This document shows, piece after piece, positions 10,998-21,344 of a stretch of DNA of 64,000 nucleotides (positions are counted from its first letter, which is position 1; every line of letters begins with the position of its first letter). The stretch covers positions 458,501 to 522,500 of the forward strand of contig JAUPSS010000007.1 in the NCBI GenBank assembly GCA_040285825.1, read 5' to 3'. The translations under genes were made by a program, and so were the position numbers. This stretch comes from Eukaryota sp. TZLM1-RC (taxonomy: Eukaryota; Metamonada: BaSk clade). Under the pieces are notes generated by a model, which saw only the letters and a list, made by a program, of their open reading frames with translations, ran no database searches and was not told the DNA's origin.

Positions 10998-12403
10998 TGA
11001 TTCAATTTCTTCTTTAGATATAGAAAAGCATATTAAATTTTTCATGCTTAAAATTTGCTACACTGGGAGAATAACCCACATTTTGAGATCTTGTGCTCCT
11101 TCCATAGCATTAGATTTTTGTCGTTCTTTTAATTCATTGAGAACAGAATTTTTTGCTGATTTATTGGATGTAGAACCAGGAATGTTGAAAAGCCATTTAT
11201 TTTCTTCAGCAAATTTGGGTGGTATTGGTTTTACTAAATCTTCAATTTTGTGTCAATCAGCATTCTTGGGTGGTGGCACAAATTTTATTTATGAATTTTC
11301 TCGTAGATTTCCTGATGATTCTCATCTGTTAGTCCCCAATTGTAGTCCCTATTTGTATGAGTTATCTTGTGAACTTGAAAAATTACCGCCACAAATTTGG
11401 ACCAAATGTTTTCCTCAATCAATTCAAGAAATTCCAAACCGATCTCTATATAATTTACAGTTTTGCTGTAAAAAGCTTCAACAAAAATTGTCAAAGATTT
11501 TTGAAAGCTTGGATTTTGATGTTAGACTTGGCTTGGCCAAGAAAAAGAATCCCGCTTTTGCAAATCTTTTACAAGATATGTGTGACAGTACTTCTTCTGC
11601 CTTAGTAACAACAATTCCACAAGTTTATGGTACTCTCTTATCCGATTCTGCTTGGACTCTGAATATGAGATTTCGTTCCTTTATCTGGCCTGATCATTTA
11701 CCTCATAATTTAATTTGTAAATGTTCTCGAGAAATTACAACTACTCATTTGTTAAATTGTAAACATTTTACTACTTTTAGAAGCAAGGTTCATGATGCTG
11801 TAAGAGACCAGTTATATTGTATGTGTAAATCTCATAGAATTGAATCCTTCTTGGAACCTCTGTTGTCAAATCTGTTTGATGCTGAAAATGATTTTCATAA
11901 GAATAATAGAGGTGATGTCATATTACCTGGATTAGATGGAAGCTTCATTTTATTGGATGTAATGTCTGTTGATCCTTGTAATGCCTCAAATGAAAGGCTT
12001 GTTAATTCTGAAATTCATAATCCCCTTTCAAATGCTGAAAATTTTGAATTCAAAAAATACAATGAACCTTTGTCCAAATTGGCCAGTCTACAGCATGCAA
12101 AATACAATTTGTATCCATTTGTATTTTCCCTTTTTGGTTCACTTGCACCATCTGCTTTACGTTTTTTGGATGATTTTGAAATGATTGTAAAAAGAAAAAC
12201 TAACAGAAATTTCAACAGTTTGTTTTGGCAAAATAGAATTGTGTTTTCTATTTTTAAGGGGATGTTGAAGATGGTTTCTGATGCTTTGCTTTCTCTTGGA
12301 TCTCACTATGAGAGAGTTGCATCTAGTGTTTTTGTTTTGGGAGAGATGGATTTTTTAGATGTTGATTTATAGGTTTAGAATAAAATTAAATTTTACAAAA
12401 AAA
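10998..12403 (+). mobile_element. LINE-a copy B, 5'-truncated, near-intact 3' half
   Basis: Flanked by the perfect 14-bp repeat AGGTCGGCCGATCT at 10984-10997 and 12404-12417, which contains the palindrome TCGGCCGA. The reading frame is open right through the 5' truncation point. A short tail (AATAAAATTAAATTTTAC plus an A-run) precedes the right duplication. This copy is nearly identical to copy A but in opposite orientation, about 10 kb away. It lies in the promoter-proximal space of RPN11, transcribed divergently from it. Confidence 0.95.
11044..12372 (+). pseudogene. LINE-a ORF, C-terminal 442 residues (open, 5'-truncated)
   Basis: The longest intact piece of the family. Order: end of the RT thumb/linker (L-R-S-C-A-P-S, then G-G-I-G-F-T-K-S-S-I-L-C-Q-S), a helical linker, the C-x-C-x7-H-x3-C knuckle (about residues 223-238), the REL-like endonuclease (R-G-D-V at about 288, L-L-D-V about 14 residues on, then K-K-Y-N), and a conserved C-terminal block V-F-S-L-F-G-S-L-A-P...F-W-Q-N-R-I-V-F. 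The ATG at 11044 is simply the first ATG after the truncation. The RT palm with its YxDD box is absent, so this is a dead-on-arrival copy. Confidence 0.88.
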
Positions 12404-12417
12404 AGGTCGGCCGATCT

Positions 12418-13890
12418 AAGTCGGATAGTTGATTAGATACCTTTTGAATAAAAAGGATCCAAGTTTCTGGCATAGATTTCCAAAACAATAAGCTTTAATA
12501 TATTAATTATTAAGAATTTATATTGTGTCAAAAATAGACACACATCTTTTGTGCCTTGTTTTTGAAATTGAACTTGGTTATGTATTCCACGTGTAATTAA
12601 TGTTTATTTATTGATGTAGTCAACAAAATGGTACTGACACATATTTCCTCACATTATTAAAAAGTTCTGGAACTATTGAAATGTATAGGCAATATCTTCA
12701 TTACTTGAGTGTAGTTTGGGCTTTCCCTAGGATAAACAAAATGTTGAATATTTATTGCATGTAAGTTCATGTGTTGTGAGCTAGCTAAAGGGTTTGTCAC
12801 CTCAATACCGGTTTCAATATGGAAATTCTGTTACGAACTAAGTGACAACAAGATCTGTATTTTGAAATGTGTGTGTACCTGGTCCGTTCCTCTTCAGCAA
12901 TCACTCTAGCATACCCATGAATTGTTCTCTTAAGTAATATCAAAAAGCTGCAAATGTCCGAAGGGAATCTTTTTACTGACAAAATCAGACATTGCGTACA
13001 GCGGAACTAAAACACAAATGGCCAGTTTATACTCACAATTATCACTAACGATTAGCAGTCAATTATTACAAGGTCTTTATAAAACAGAATCATAGGAATA
13101 CTTTGGATTGAACATGAAGTTAAAGTGTAGTACAACAAGTAACAAAATAGCAAGCAATAACAATGAATACCAACAGAGTCAATCACTGACACCAAATTTC
13201 AAACAATTGATTAATATGTACATGGGATTTTTGTGTAATGATGTTGCACAGACCTGCTACATATACAAGTCAAACAAATGCCAATTGTTCAACATCAACT
13301 TGAATTAACAGTGGGTCATAACATTGACCGGCAGTTACAAACCCTGCATTGATTTTTCAATTGTTTTATGTTTATCTTTTGCATATTCTTTAGGATGATT
13401 TGCCAGCAAATGGCATGGTGTACCAAGATTTACACGAATGTGGTTATTACTATTATTAAAAATTATTGAAAAACGAATGACTTACTCTTGTACCAATAGT
13501 ACTGTGTCTAGTTTTTGCGGAATTATTAAAATAGTAATAAAAACTGTAGATTTCAAAACGTTCAGCACAAAACTTAATTGAATGGAAAAGTTATTTTAGT
13601 CATTGTCAAGATTGTAATGAAAAAGTGGTTCTCTAACGCACAAACTCACCACCAGGTTTAATTAGTCATGAATAAGTGAGTTCTTTGCTCAGAAAATGAT
13701 GTTGTTGTAATGATAAAACAATTAAAAAATCTGAAAATATGTTTTACTGCAAAGAGATTTCAACATTTTTTTACTGTTTAATAGCCAAACCAATTGTTTC
13801 TGGTACATAGAAGGAAGAGGTTTCTTTTATTGATTTCACTTTAAAATTAAAAAAAACTATGCAAAACAACTAACTATCAAAAATCTAAAG
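12418..13890. other. No gene seen
   Basis: 1.5 kb of AT-rich DNA. A 64-codon ORF (ATG at 13114 to 13308, plus strand) is the only ATG-started frame of note; it resembles nothing I know and may be chance. Confidence 0.45.
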
Positions 13891-13899
13891 CAATCCTTT

Positions 13900-14150
13900 G
13901 TGAAAAAACCTAGAATTAAAAGAAAACAGTTGTTAAATTAAAACTTACATGTTGTGTGATCAACACCTCATCAAAAAGCCAAAAAACGCAATGATTTTTG
14001 TAAGTTTTGAAAAGCTAATGGAAAATAATTCCATTCATTCGAAATCTGTCATCCACGGTGATTTAAAGCCTGAAAACATATTCCTTGAAATTGCTGAAAA
14101 AGCCAATTCCACTTCTTTGACAATTAAATCAAATAGTAATTGATTCTTTT
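13900..14150 (+). pseudogene. Fossil kinase fragment, relative of the tandem-unit relics
   Basis: Bases 13905-14020 closely match 43505-43620, 51645-51760 and 57405-57520 in the tandem units (shared block around ACATGTTGTGTGATCAACAC). The sequence then reads H-S-K-S-V-I-H-G-D-L-K-P-E-N-I-F at 14033-14085, a kinase catalytic loop with HGD in place of HRD. The DFG segment seen in the other relics is not found. This is an older, single copy of the same ancestral gene. Confidence 0.7.
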
Positions 14151-14223
14151 CAGTATCTCTGTTAGCCGGTGATCGTATCATCAAATCTTAGAGAGTGTAA
14201 CTTCTCATGTGATCAGAAGGAGG

Positions 14224-14661
14224 ATGTTAATCCTTTTTAGGATCCTAGAGAAATTACATAAGATTCCTTCAAACCTCAATAAAAGCAAACATAACAATGC
14301 AATATCAAATTCATTTGTTAACATTCTTAAGTTTTATTTATTGAGATTGAAACCAACTCAACTCCCTGATTCAGAACATCTACGAAACATTTGCAATGAT
14401 TTAACTAATGTTGTTAAAAATAATAGTAAATGCCTTCAAGCCACTGTTATTGCGATAACTAAGTTTTTCATCTGTAGATTGTTGACTGGGGAATATAATG
14501 AATCAAAAACCAATACTGAGCTATTTTCTGATTACGTCAATCATGTAATCCAACTACAAACTTGTAGAAATGGAGCACGTGTTGATGCTTTTAGAAAGTC
14601 TGCTAATGAGGCTTTTAAGACCAAATTATTGAGGACCAAATTAAAAAGACCAAATTATTGA
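14224..14661 (+). CDS. Hypothetical protein, or part of the decayed kinase locus
   Basis: An open frame from 14209; the first ATG is at 14224, giving 145 residues, Lys/Asn/Leu-rich and probably helical. I do not recognise the family. Near its end the 16-bp string ACCAAATTATTGAGGA occurs twice about 33 bp apart, and after it another frame continues with a short Glu/Gln-rich helix ending at TGA (about 14709). This suggests a small duplication caused a frameshift. It lies between two relics of the kinase/zinc-finger locus and may be part of it. Confidence 0.3.
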   Translation: MLILFRILEKLHKIPSNLNKSKHNNAISNSFVNILKFYLLRLKPTQLPDSEHLRNICNDLTNVVKNNSKCLQATVIAITKFFICRLLTGEYNESKTNTELFSDYVNHVIQLQTCRNGARVDAFRKSANEAFKTKLLRTKLKRPNY

Positions 14662-15084
14662 GGATTTGAGTCAAGAAAATGAACATTTACGCCAATTTGT
14701 AGTCAAATTATGATCTTTTTCATAAGTTGAAATACTGTTAAACTTTGGTGGGGATGAAATAAAAGCAGAAAACGTAAACCAAGACCAACGACTGCGGAAA
14801 TGCATCTGGAAGAGGTATGTTGTGGGGGATAATGTGCGATCGATCGGAGGCAACCAGGCTATAGAAACAATCGTTGTCGCTGTGGCACGGGCAATGAAAT
14901 GATGCATTGGATAGACATTGAGCATTAGATAGACATTAGATAGCATTAGATAGACATTGAGTATTAACTATGGGGAGAGTGACAAGAATAAGCGATGAGG
15001 ATTTCAAAATGTCCTTTGACGAAGATACGATGCAGAGCTCGATGAGATTGAAATTGGATTTGCAAATGAACACGAATGGAGCAA

Positions 15085-15210
15085 TGACTGGGTGATGATC
15101 ACAGAACATGTAAGTTTTGTAGAGAGCATGCTATTGTTAAGAGGAGGCTGATGCATAAATTCAAAATGGAATTGAATTTGAACGGATAATGAGTCACAGT
15201 GACGTGGCAT
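15085..15210 (+). pseudogene. Fossil zinc-finger segment matching the tandem units
   Basis: Around GATCACAGAACATGTAAGTT the sequence matches the tandem units (44676, 52830, 58582) and reads H-R-T-C-K-F-C-R-E-H, a C-x2-C motif, before decaying; the match ends near GTCACAGTGACGTGGC. With the fragment at 13900 it shows that the same kinase-plus-finger gene once lay here. Confidence 0.6.
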
Positions 15211-15214
15211 CAAT

Positions 15215-15619
15215 TATTAATTTAATCATTCATTGGAAGAAAGTCGAACTAATTCAACTAGGTTTCAATCGTTTATAATATGAATGAATGATAAAATCTA
15301 TTAACTGACATGTATCTCTTGTTTTACTGAATACTGATCCTTAATTGTCATTATTCAGACAATTTTCCAATGAAAATTGCTGCCTAGAGTCTTGGAAAAT
15401 AATTGGTGGAATCAACACTAAATGACAAACTGAATCGAAAAACTAGAAAATTGTACCTATAAACAAATGATGCTGAACACCTACTGACCAACTATTGTCA
15501 ATTAAGCATTTTTCTAAATTAATGTTACACTTTATTTTTGTGAGATGGAGTTTTAAAACTAATCCAGTATTAAAACTAATCCTAACCCTTACCTAATATA
15601 ATACAACGAGCCAAACACT
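15215..15619. other. No gene seen
   Basis: AT-rich spacer downstream of CFAP299 (which is read leftward). No repeat or ORF supported. Confidence 0.45.
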
Positions 15620-16324
15620 TCACCTCCTAGTACGATGTTCATAAACTACAACCTGTTCATACTCGCTTGTCTCAATAGCATATCTGATTTCATTATGACC
15701 CTCAGCATCAGGGTCAGCCCTAATCACCTTCCGATCACGTTTATTTTTGAACAACAAACCGAGATCAGGATCAGCAACTACCTCAAAATTTGGCGAATTC
15801 TGACTAGACACCGTTTGAGTCTCCCAATTGAAATAAGAAAGGTCAGAATTGCGTGGAAGTAAACGTGATTCTGAGCTAGGGTCAAAATAAGACCTAAAGT
15901 TATCTGTACGAAGCCTGTCTGCGTAGTCAATGTATCCAGAAATCTCCTGTCCTTTTGAGTTTCGGTCCCTAATGAAGATGATAATGGAGAGCTTACCACT
16001 CTTTACCGCCCTCTCGTACTTGGCTAGGAGAGAGAGTAAGGGGAACTCTGAGAGGTCAAAGCCGCTAGACTCAAGACGTTCCTCTTGTGCTCTTCTACGG
16101 TTGAGATTGCCCTCTTCGATTTCACGGCGTTTCTGGTCAAACTCTTCACGAGAAAGGGTATCCCCGGAACCTTTAAATCCAAGTTCAACTAAGTTACGAG
16201 CTAGTTCCTGACTTTCAAGATAGAAGAGGTCCTGCTCGCTGATTTGTGAATCAAGGTATTCCTCATAAGTTATGCCAGAGTCTATAAGTTGCTTGGCGAG
16301 GTTTTGGGACTCTGAAAAGTACAT
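15620..16324 (-). CDS. CFAP299: Cilia- and flagella-associated protein 299 (CFAP299)
   Basis: A conserved protein found in organisms with motile cilia; its exact molecular role is not settled. The predicted product is 234 residues, close to the family length. Recognisable blocks are T-Y-E-E-Y-L-D-S-Q, F-Y-L-E-S-Q-E-L-A-R-N-L-V-E-L-G, S-G-K-L-S-I-I-I-F-I-R-D-R-N-S, G-Q-E-I-S-G-Y-I-D-Y-A, S-Y-F-N-W, G-L-L-F-K-N-K-R-D-R-K and the final E-H-R-T-R-R. Start uncertain: I use the ATG at 16324, but TACTTTTCAG directly after it looks like a splice acceptor, so an upstream exon may replace the first five residues. The first ~25 residues resemble a second copy of the E-S-Q-x-L-A-x-x-L segment. Confidence 0.9.
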   Translation of the reverse strand: MYFSESQNLAKQLIDSGITYEEYLDSQISEQDLFYLESQELARNLVELGFKGSGDTLSREEFDQKRREIEEGNLNRRRAQEERLESSGFDLSEFPLLSLLAKYERAVKSGKLSIIIFIRDRNSKGQEISGYIDYADRLRTDNFRSYFDPSSESRLLPRNSDLSYFNWETQTVSSQNSPNFEVVADPDLGLLFKNKRDRKVIRADPDAEGHNEIRYAIETSEYEQVVVYEHRTRR

Positions 16325-16339
16325 TAAAGTTATCACTTT

Positions 16340-17715
16340 TGGAAGTGTTTTCCCTGAACAATCATCAATTTACATACACATAAAGTTGCTTAGTTTTCAT
16401 TGAGCCACAAACTCTAGATTCAAGTCCATGCATTCTGCCTTTGTTGGCAATTTCCAAAGTTGAATTGATTTTACTGTGTGACACCTATTATAGAGTGTGT
16501 GTTTTGGTTTATTAACAAATACATCGAAACACAAGCAACAAAAATTTTTGCAACATTTTAATGGACAGAAAAAGTAAAAACCCAATTGGAGTTGCTCGAA
16601 ACAGTTTCCTATTTTATATATTCATGGAGTGCAAAGTGCAATCTTCAATGCATAATTGCATAGTCAAAGGTTTTACGCAAAAAATGAACGCTAATCATCA
16701 TTGGTTGTCCGTTTTGATTGATCTACCTCAAATTTGACTCAACAGAACTAATTAATTACTACTTTCTCAATTACTACGTTCTTAATTTTAATACCTACAG
16801 CAGATAACCGTTATCGATAAAAAATTCGTCAAAAAACGCCTAATGGATTTAAACTATTAACTTATTGTATGTTCATTATGTTGATCTGCTGCATTGAAAT
16901 AATCCAAGTTACCAAATTATGAATTATACATTTCAGCTAAACAAAAACAGGATTCAATTTTAGATAGACATTTTCTACAAACATTTTTTTGGACTAGTAT
17001 GATTTCTACTTTAATCTACACAAATCAGTATGAAAAATGTCCTAGGCTTGTCACTGAGTTGATACCTAATCATATGCTCTGTAAAAAACACCATATTGTG
17101 AATAAATAAACCCTTTGTGCTATAAATAGTGTGTCCTTAACATCAGAGACCGATTGAATCGGCAGATAAATAATTTAATGTTTTCAAATTTTTGAATAGA
17201 AAGCTTGAATTTCTCGGATGATGACATAATGAATACTTATCGAAAAAAATGAATAAAAACATGATGTTTTTCCAACTGATCTTTCATTTTCAAAAATAAA
17301 AGATTTTCGACTTTGAATCAAATAACAAATCAGTAAGTGTTCTCTAACCTTTGTGGTTGAATGATAAAAATGGAGCACACAACACTTGTCAGATACATTT
17401 TGATGAACAGCTCATCAATTGGATATTCGGATCTGCAGATGGTCTATTTCTTGAAGGTGGAGTTGTAAACGTTGTTGAGCATTTTATTAAATGTTATGAT
17501 TGTACGCGATTGTATTTATGATCTGTTAAATTGTGAACATCGTCCAGTTGAAGAACCACTGTTTGATGAATTAAATTTCTTTCAGCCAAAAACGTGGTGA
17601 CACTCAATGTGCATAGTTTGATAAAACCGAAGTAATAATTGTATGTACCACCGTAGAAAAGGAGTTCCAATTCTGACATTCAACATTTACAAAATCATTT
17701 AAAAAATTTTACTGA
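16340..17715. other. No gene seen
   Basis: AT-rich intergenic DNA upstream of CFAP299. A first exon of CFAP299 could lie just to the left end of this stretch. Nothing else is supported. Confidence 0.45.
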
Positions 17716-17719
17716 AAAT

Positions 17720-17960
17720 TTTTGAGCTTTCCAAAAAATGAAAATACCAACTTTCACTTCAACGTCAATGGAGTAAGTAGACAGATCAAATTTGTCCAAA
17801 TTGCCGATGTAATTATTGGTGCATTTGCAAGTGATGATCTAGACTTTTTAGCTGATTTAGGAAAACTTCTCAAAGAAAGTGGTTGTACATTTGACTTTCT
17901 GATTTGAAAGGTCAGAATCGGATTTTTGTTGTGGAAAGTTCGTCCAAATTGTATGAAATC
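17720..17960 (+). pseudogene. Very decayed LINE C-terminal fragment
   Basis: The frame from 17722 reads F-V-Q-I-A-D-V-I-I-G-A-F followed by L-D-F-L-A-D-L-G-K-L, then after a break K-G-Q-N-R-I-F. This parallels the LINE-b block F-V-P-F-A-F-S-I-F-G-N...F-I-N-D-F-G-N-L...W-K-N-R-I-I-F. The gypsy element is inserted just downstream. Confidence 0.5.
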
Positions 17961-17992
17961 CTTTTTTAATTCCGAATTTCATAACAAGCGTG

Positions 17993-18151
17993 TGATGATC
18001 TGCGGGGGTTAGACATAGAATACCTGAAATGTAAAGTAATTTATTACAAGGGAAAGAGGATTTCCCTTAACTTAAGAGCGTGGGCGCAATGATACAATAA
18101 ACTATAAATGAACTATAAATAAACTATTATAAATATTATCCAAGGCTAACA
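17993..18151 (-). repeat. 3' LTR of the gypsy element (159 bp)
   Basis: Direct repeat partner of 23114-23261, longer by an 11-bp duplication (AACTATAAATG). The pol stop codon (TAA at 18138-18136) lies inside this LTR. Confidence 0.95.
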
Positions 18152-19905
18152 CTGCCCTTTCTTCTTTTCGAGCGTCGAGGCCTGAAAGGAGTAGCATTAA
18201 CATTATTATTAATATTATCAGAACGACGTTTACGGCGTGAAGGATGAGAGCGAGTATTAGATAGAGACTTGGAGATTTCTTTGTAAGTAGAGGTGTTTTG
18301 AACAGTCGAAATCAGCTCAGTGGTAATATGATTGCCAGGACGTTGTACTTGACAGTAATCACCATCCTGACTGAAGACTTTCTGAATCACGTGCTCTTCA
18401 GCATCGCCAGCAGCAACCCAGGAGTGAAATTCATCATCTGCTGGTAAACTGGAATGCCAAGGTTGGAGGTGCTTCACACTGGCTTTAACAACCATACCAG
18501 TACACAGATTCTTGATATCAGCTGAGGAGGTAGAGGGTGTGTCAATAACTAAGAGTGGCCCTTTGTAATTACCGTGTAACTTAGCCGTGGAAGACGAAGC
18601 TCGTTTCACCAATTGGCCAGGAGAGAAAGGGTTGGCTTCGATTTGGGAATCACGAGGAGGAGCCTTGGAAGCTTGACGGAGCTCTGCTTCCTCCTGTTTC
18701 TTCTTCAATCTAGCAAATTTAGATTGAATGTCGTTGATGTATGTTGACTCAGACGTTGAGCTTTCTAAGGTCTCTATAATTTTGCCGGGGTCAGCTCTGG
18801 GGCTAAAATCTGAACCAAACATGAGCTTGTATGGAGAGTAACCTGTAATCGAACTCTTGGATGAGTTGATTAACAATTGTACATAGGGTATGTACTCTGA
18901 CCATGCATTGTAGGCGTTAAAGTCTACGAGCAGCTTCCTCAAATTCTGCAGAGTGTCACGGTGACGGCGTTCGACTAAACCGTTGAACTCAGAGAAGTGA
19001 GGGACGGACTTTGAGACCTCTATGCCAAAAAACTCATATAGAGCGTCGAAGACAGCTTTTGAGAACTCTGAACCGTTGTCACTATGAACTATGAATGGGA
19101 TGCCGAATATCGCACATACCTTCCATATGAGAGCGTCAGCGGTAAGGTTGGCGTTGAGTTCTTTGAGAGGGACTATGATAGTGAACCTCGTGAAGCTATC
19201 CACAAACACAAGAATGTATCTGTGGCCATCTTGATCTTCTTGAAGAGGACCAATGACGTCGACGTTAACTCTTGCAAATGGTCTGTCAGCCCACAAGGAA
19301 GCAGTTGTAGGGACATGCAGTTTGGGGACTGGTGCTGTCTTCTGACAGGAGGGGCATTCCTGGACGTGCTTGATCATGTCAGAAAGCATGTTGGGCCACC
19401 AGTAGTCGCTGTTCTTGAGTCTGAGGAGACTTTCTGCCTTACTGGGGTGGCCACCTTGCGGGAGTCCATGTAGAAGGTTAAGCGTATCCTTAACCAGTGA
19501 TTGAGGAATCACGATTTTGTGCTCTGGAATTAGATAAAGATCTAGACGACTATCCAAAGTACAGTTGTTTAACGAGGTGTCCTGGTTAGCGAAGGCTCGC
19601 CTTTGTTCGGACCTGATCTTGTAGAGCCATGGCTCGAAGAGTGGAAGGTCATTGGGGCATTTTTCTTGAAGGATAAGCACCTTCTCGAATGTATGGAGAT
19701 CTTCAACGAAGCATCTCTCTGACTCAGTTTCGTCAATCCTATTAGTGTAGAAGATAGGGTGAAACTCTTGGTCGTTGGAATGGACCAGATGGTTGATGGT
19801 ATGGTTGTCTTGGGGCGGTACTATCCTAGATAGCATGTCTGCCCAATGGTTCTCTTCCCCTTTGGTATGAACGATGTCGAATAGGAACTCAGAAAAGATG
19901 GGAAG
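18136..19905 (-). pseudogene. Gypsy integrase
   Basis: After the TGA at 19908-19906 the frame is open to 18136. It starts with the end of RNase H (H-T-K-G-E-E-N-H-W-A-D-M-L-S-R), then the integrase H2C2 finger (H-G-L-P-Q-G-G-H ... C-P-S-C-Q-K, about 19480-19335), the DDE core with D in N-V-D-V-I-G-P (about 19270), D in H-S-D-N-G-S-E (about 19085) and E in G-L-V-E-R-R (about 18972), then a C-terminal domain with G-Q-L-V-K-R and N-Y-K-G-P. The basic tail (R-R-S-K-R-R-K) is encoded over the polypurine tract. All three catalytic acids are present. Confidence 0.93.
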
Positions 19906-20430
19906 TCACCTTCTGACTATTCTGTTTTTGTTCAGAGCGGTCAGCATGTAAGTAAGGTTTTGGTGATCTGTGAAAATGATGAGACGCCTTCCTTTGAGGT
20001 AGTTCTCGAAGCCACTTTTGGTAAGCATGAGAAGGATAGCATAAAGCTCCTTCTGTACCGTGGGCCAGTTCTGCTGGGAGTTAGTCAACAATCTGCTGAA
20101 GAAGCTGATTGGTCTACATTTCCTATTGAGTAAGGAAGTACCAGGGTCCTTAGTGGGTCCTATTTGTTCCCAAATCACGCCGCCAACTGCTATATCAGAG
20201 GCATCACAACTAATTAGTACTTGGTTATCCACCGGAGGTAAGTTTAGAGGCATATGTTCCGCGATCAGACGTTTGATTTCGGCTAAATGGTAGTCGTGAG
20301 TGTCTTTCCACTGCAACCGACGTGGTTTGCCATGTGTTAATTTGATGATCGGGGCAACATGCTTGGTTACCTGGGGAAGCCATTCCCTAATGAAGTTGGC
20401 TGAGCCGATAAGGCTACGGGCGTCTTTCAC
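19906..20430 (-). pseudogene. Gypsy RNase H domain with in-frame TGA
   Basis: Contains the RT connection (F-I-R-E-W-L-P-Q-V) and the RNase H core (S-C-D-A-S-D-I-A-V-G-G-V, K-E-L-Y-A-I, F-T-D-H-Q-N-L). It stops at R-I-V-R-R-TGA where gypsy elements normally have R-R-W; TGG to TGA is a single-base nonsense change because the same frame continues into integrase. Confidence 0.9.
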
Positions 20431-20439
20431 AGTCGTAGG

Positions 20440-21325
20440 TCTGGGAAGGTTCAGTAAAGACTCCGTGCATGTAGGATCTATGGTCCTGGTTTTGTGTTGG
20501 AATTTGCTACCAAGGTTTTTCTTGGGTGTCTAGAGGACAGAAAATGGCACTTGGAAAATCCAAGGCTAACTCTACAGGTTCGAGCCTTCTCAAGGACACG
20601 TCTCAAGGAACTCGTTGAAAGTTCTACCTACTATAATGATGTCATCTATATAGATGAATACACCGTCTCTGGAGAAGATCTCTGCCATAACGTTCTGGAA
20701 AACTGCAGGAACGTTCTTGAGGCCGAAAGCAGCACGTTTAAACATGATACTTTTGCCAGGGATGCTTAAGGCAGTCTTCTCCCAGTCCTTTTCTGCAATT
20801 TTTAGTTGCCAAAAGGCTTTGGGGAGGTCAAGGGTACCGATGAAATTGGCTTCCGAAAGGAAGACTAGCACATCGGATATTCTAGGGAGATTAGGTTCAA
20901 CGGGAACAGTGTTGGCGTTGACTCCGTCCTTGCCGCTGTAATCACCAGTAATGCGAGGCTTACGATGATCAGGGTATACCACAAGACATATTGGAGAGCT
21001 GAACTCATGGTTCGATGGTACAGCAAATCCAGACTCGACGAGTTCATCGAACATCTGTTCGGCGACTTTCTGCTTCTCGGGGTTTAACCTACGAGGGGGT
21101 CGTCTGACTCGAATGCTTTCATCATGAAAGTTGATCTCCATTGGAGACATCTGAGACTTGGGAGATTCGATGGTCGAATTCAGCCTCAGGCAGAAGTAAT
21201 GTACGATGTTCCTCATCCATCTTGATGAAGAGGCCTTCATCGTTCAATAAGCCTAGGTGATGCAACAGGTCTCTACCAATTAGTAACATATTGTTGCCAG
21301 GAATGATGGCCAAGCTATGTTTCAC
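20440..21325 (-). pseudogene. Gypsy reverse transcriptase (frameshifted)
   Basis: Two overlapping frames: 21325-21122 covers the region after the protease (L-I-G-R-D-L-L-H-H-L-G), and 21240-20590 the RT with R-I-T-G-D-Y, L-D-L-P-K-A-F-W-Q (first catalytic Asp), A-F-G-L-K-N-V-P-A-V-F-Q, and the Y-I-D-D box near 20645. Near 20592 a frame change is needed to reach V-L-E-K-A-R...S-K-C-H-F-L, and a stop follows near 20480. Dead copy. Confidence 0.92.
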
Positions 21326-21344
21326 ATGTACTAGTTGGGTTACA

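Noticed and set aside
14224-14661. Possible eIF2B-alpha-like N-terminus
   Set aside because: Only helical Lys/Asn-rich composition is shared; no diagnostic motif could be matched, so it is left as hypothetical.
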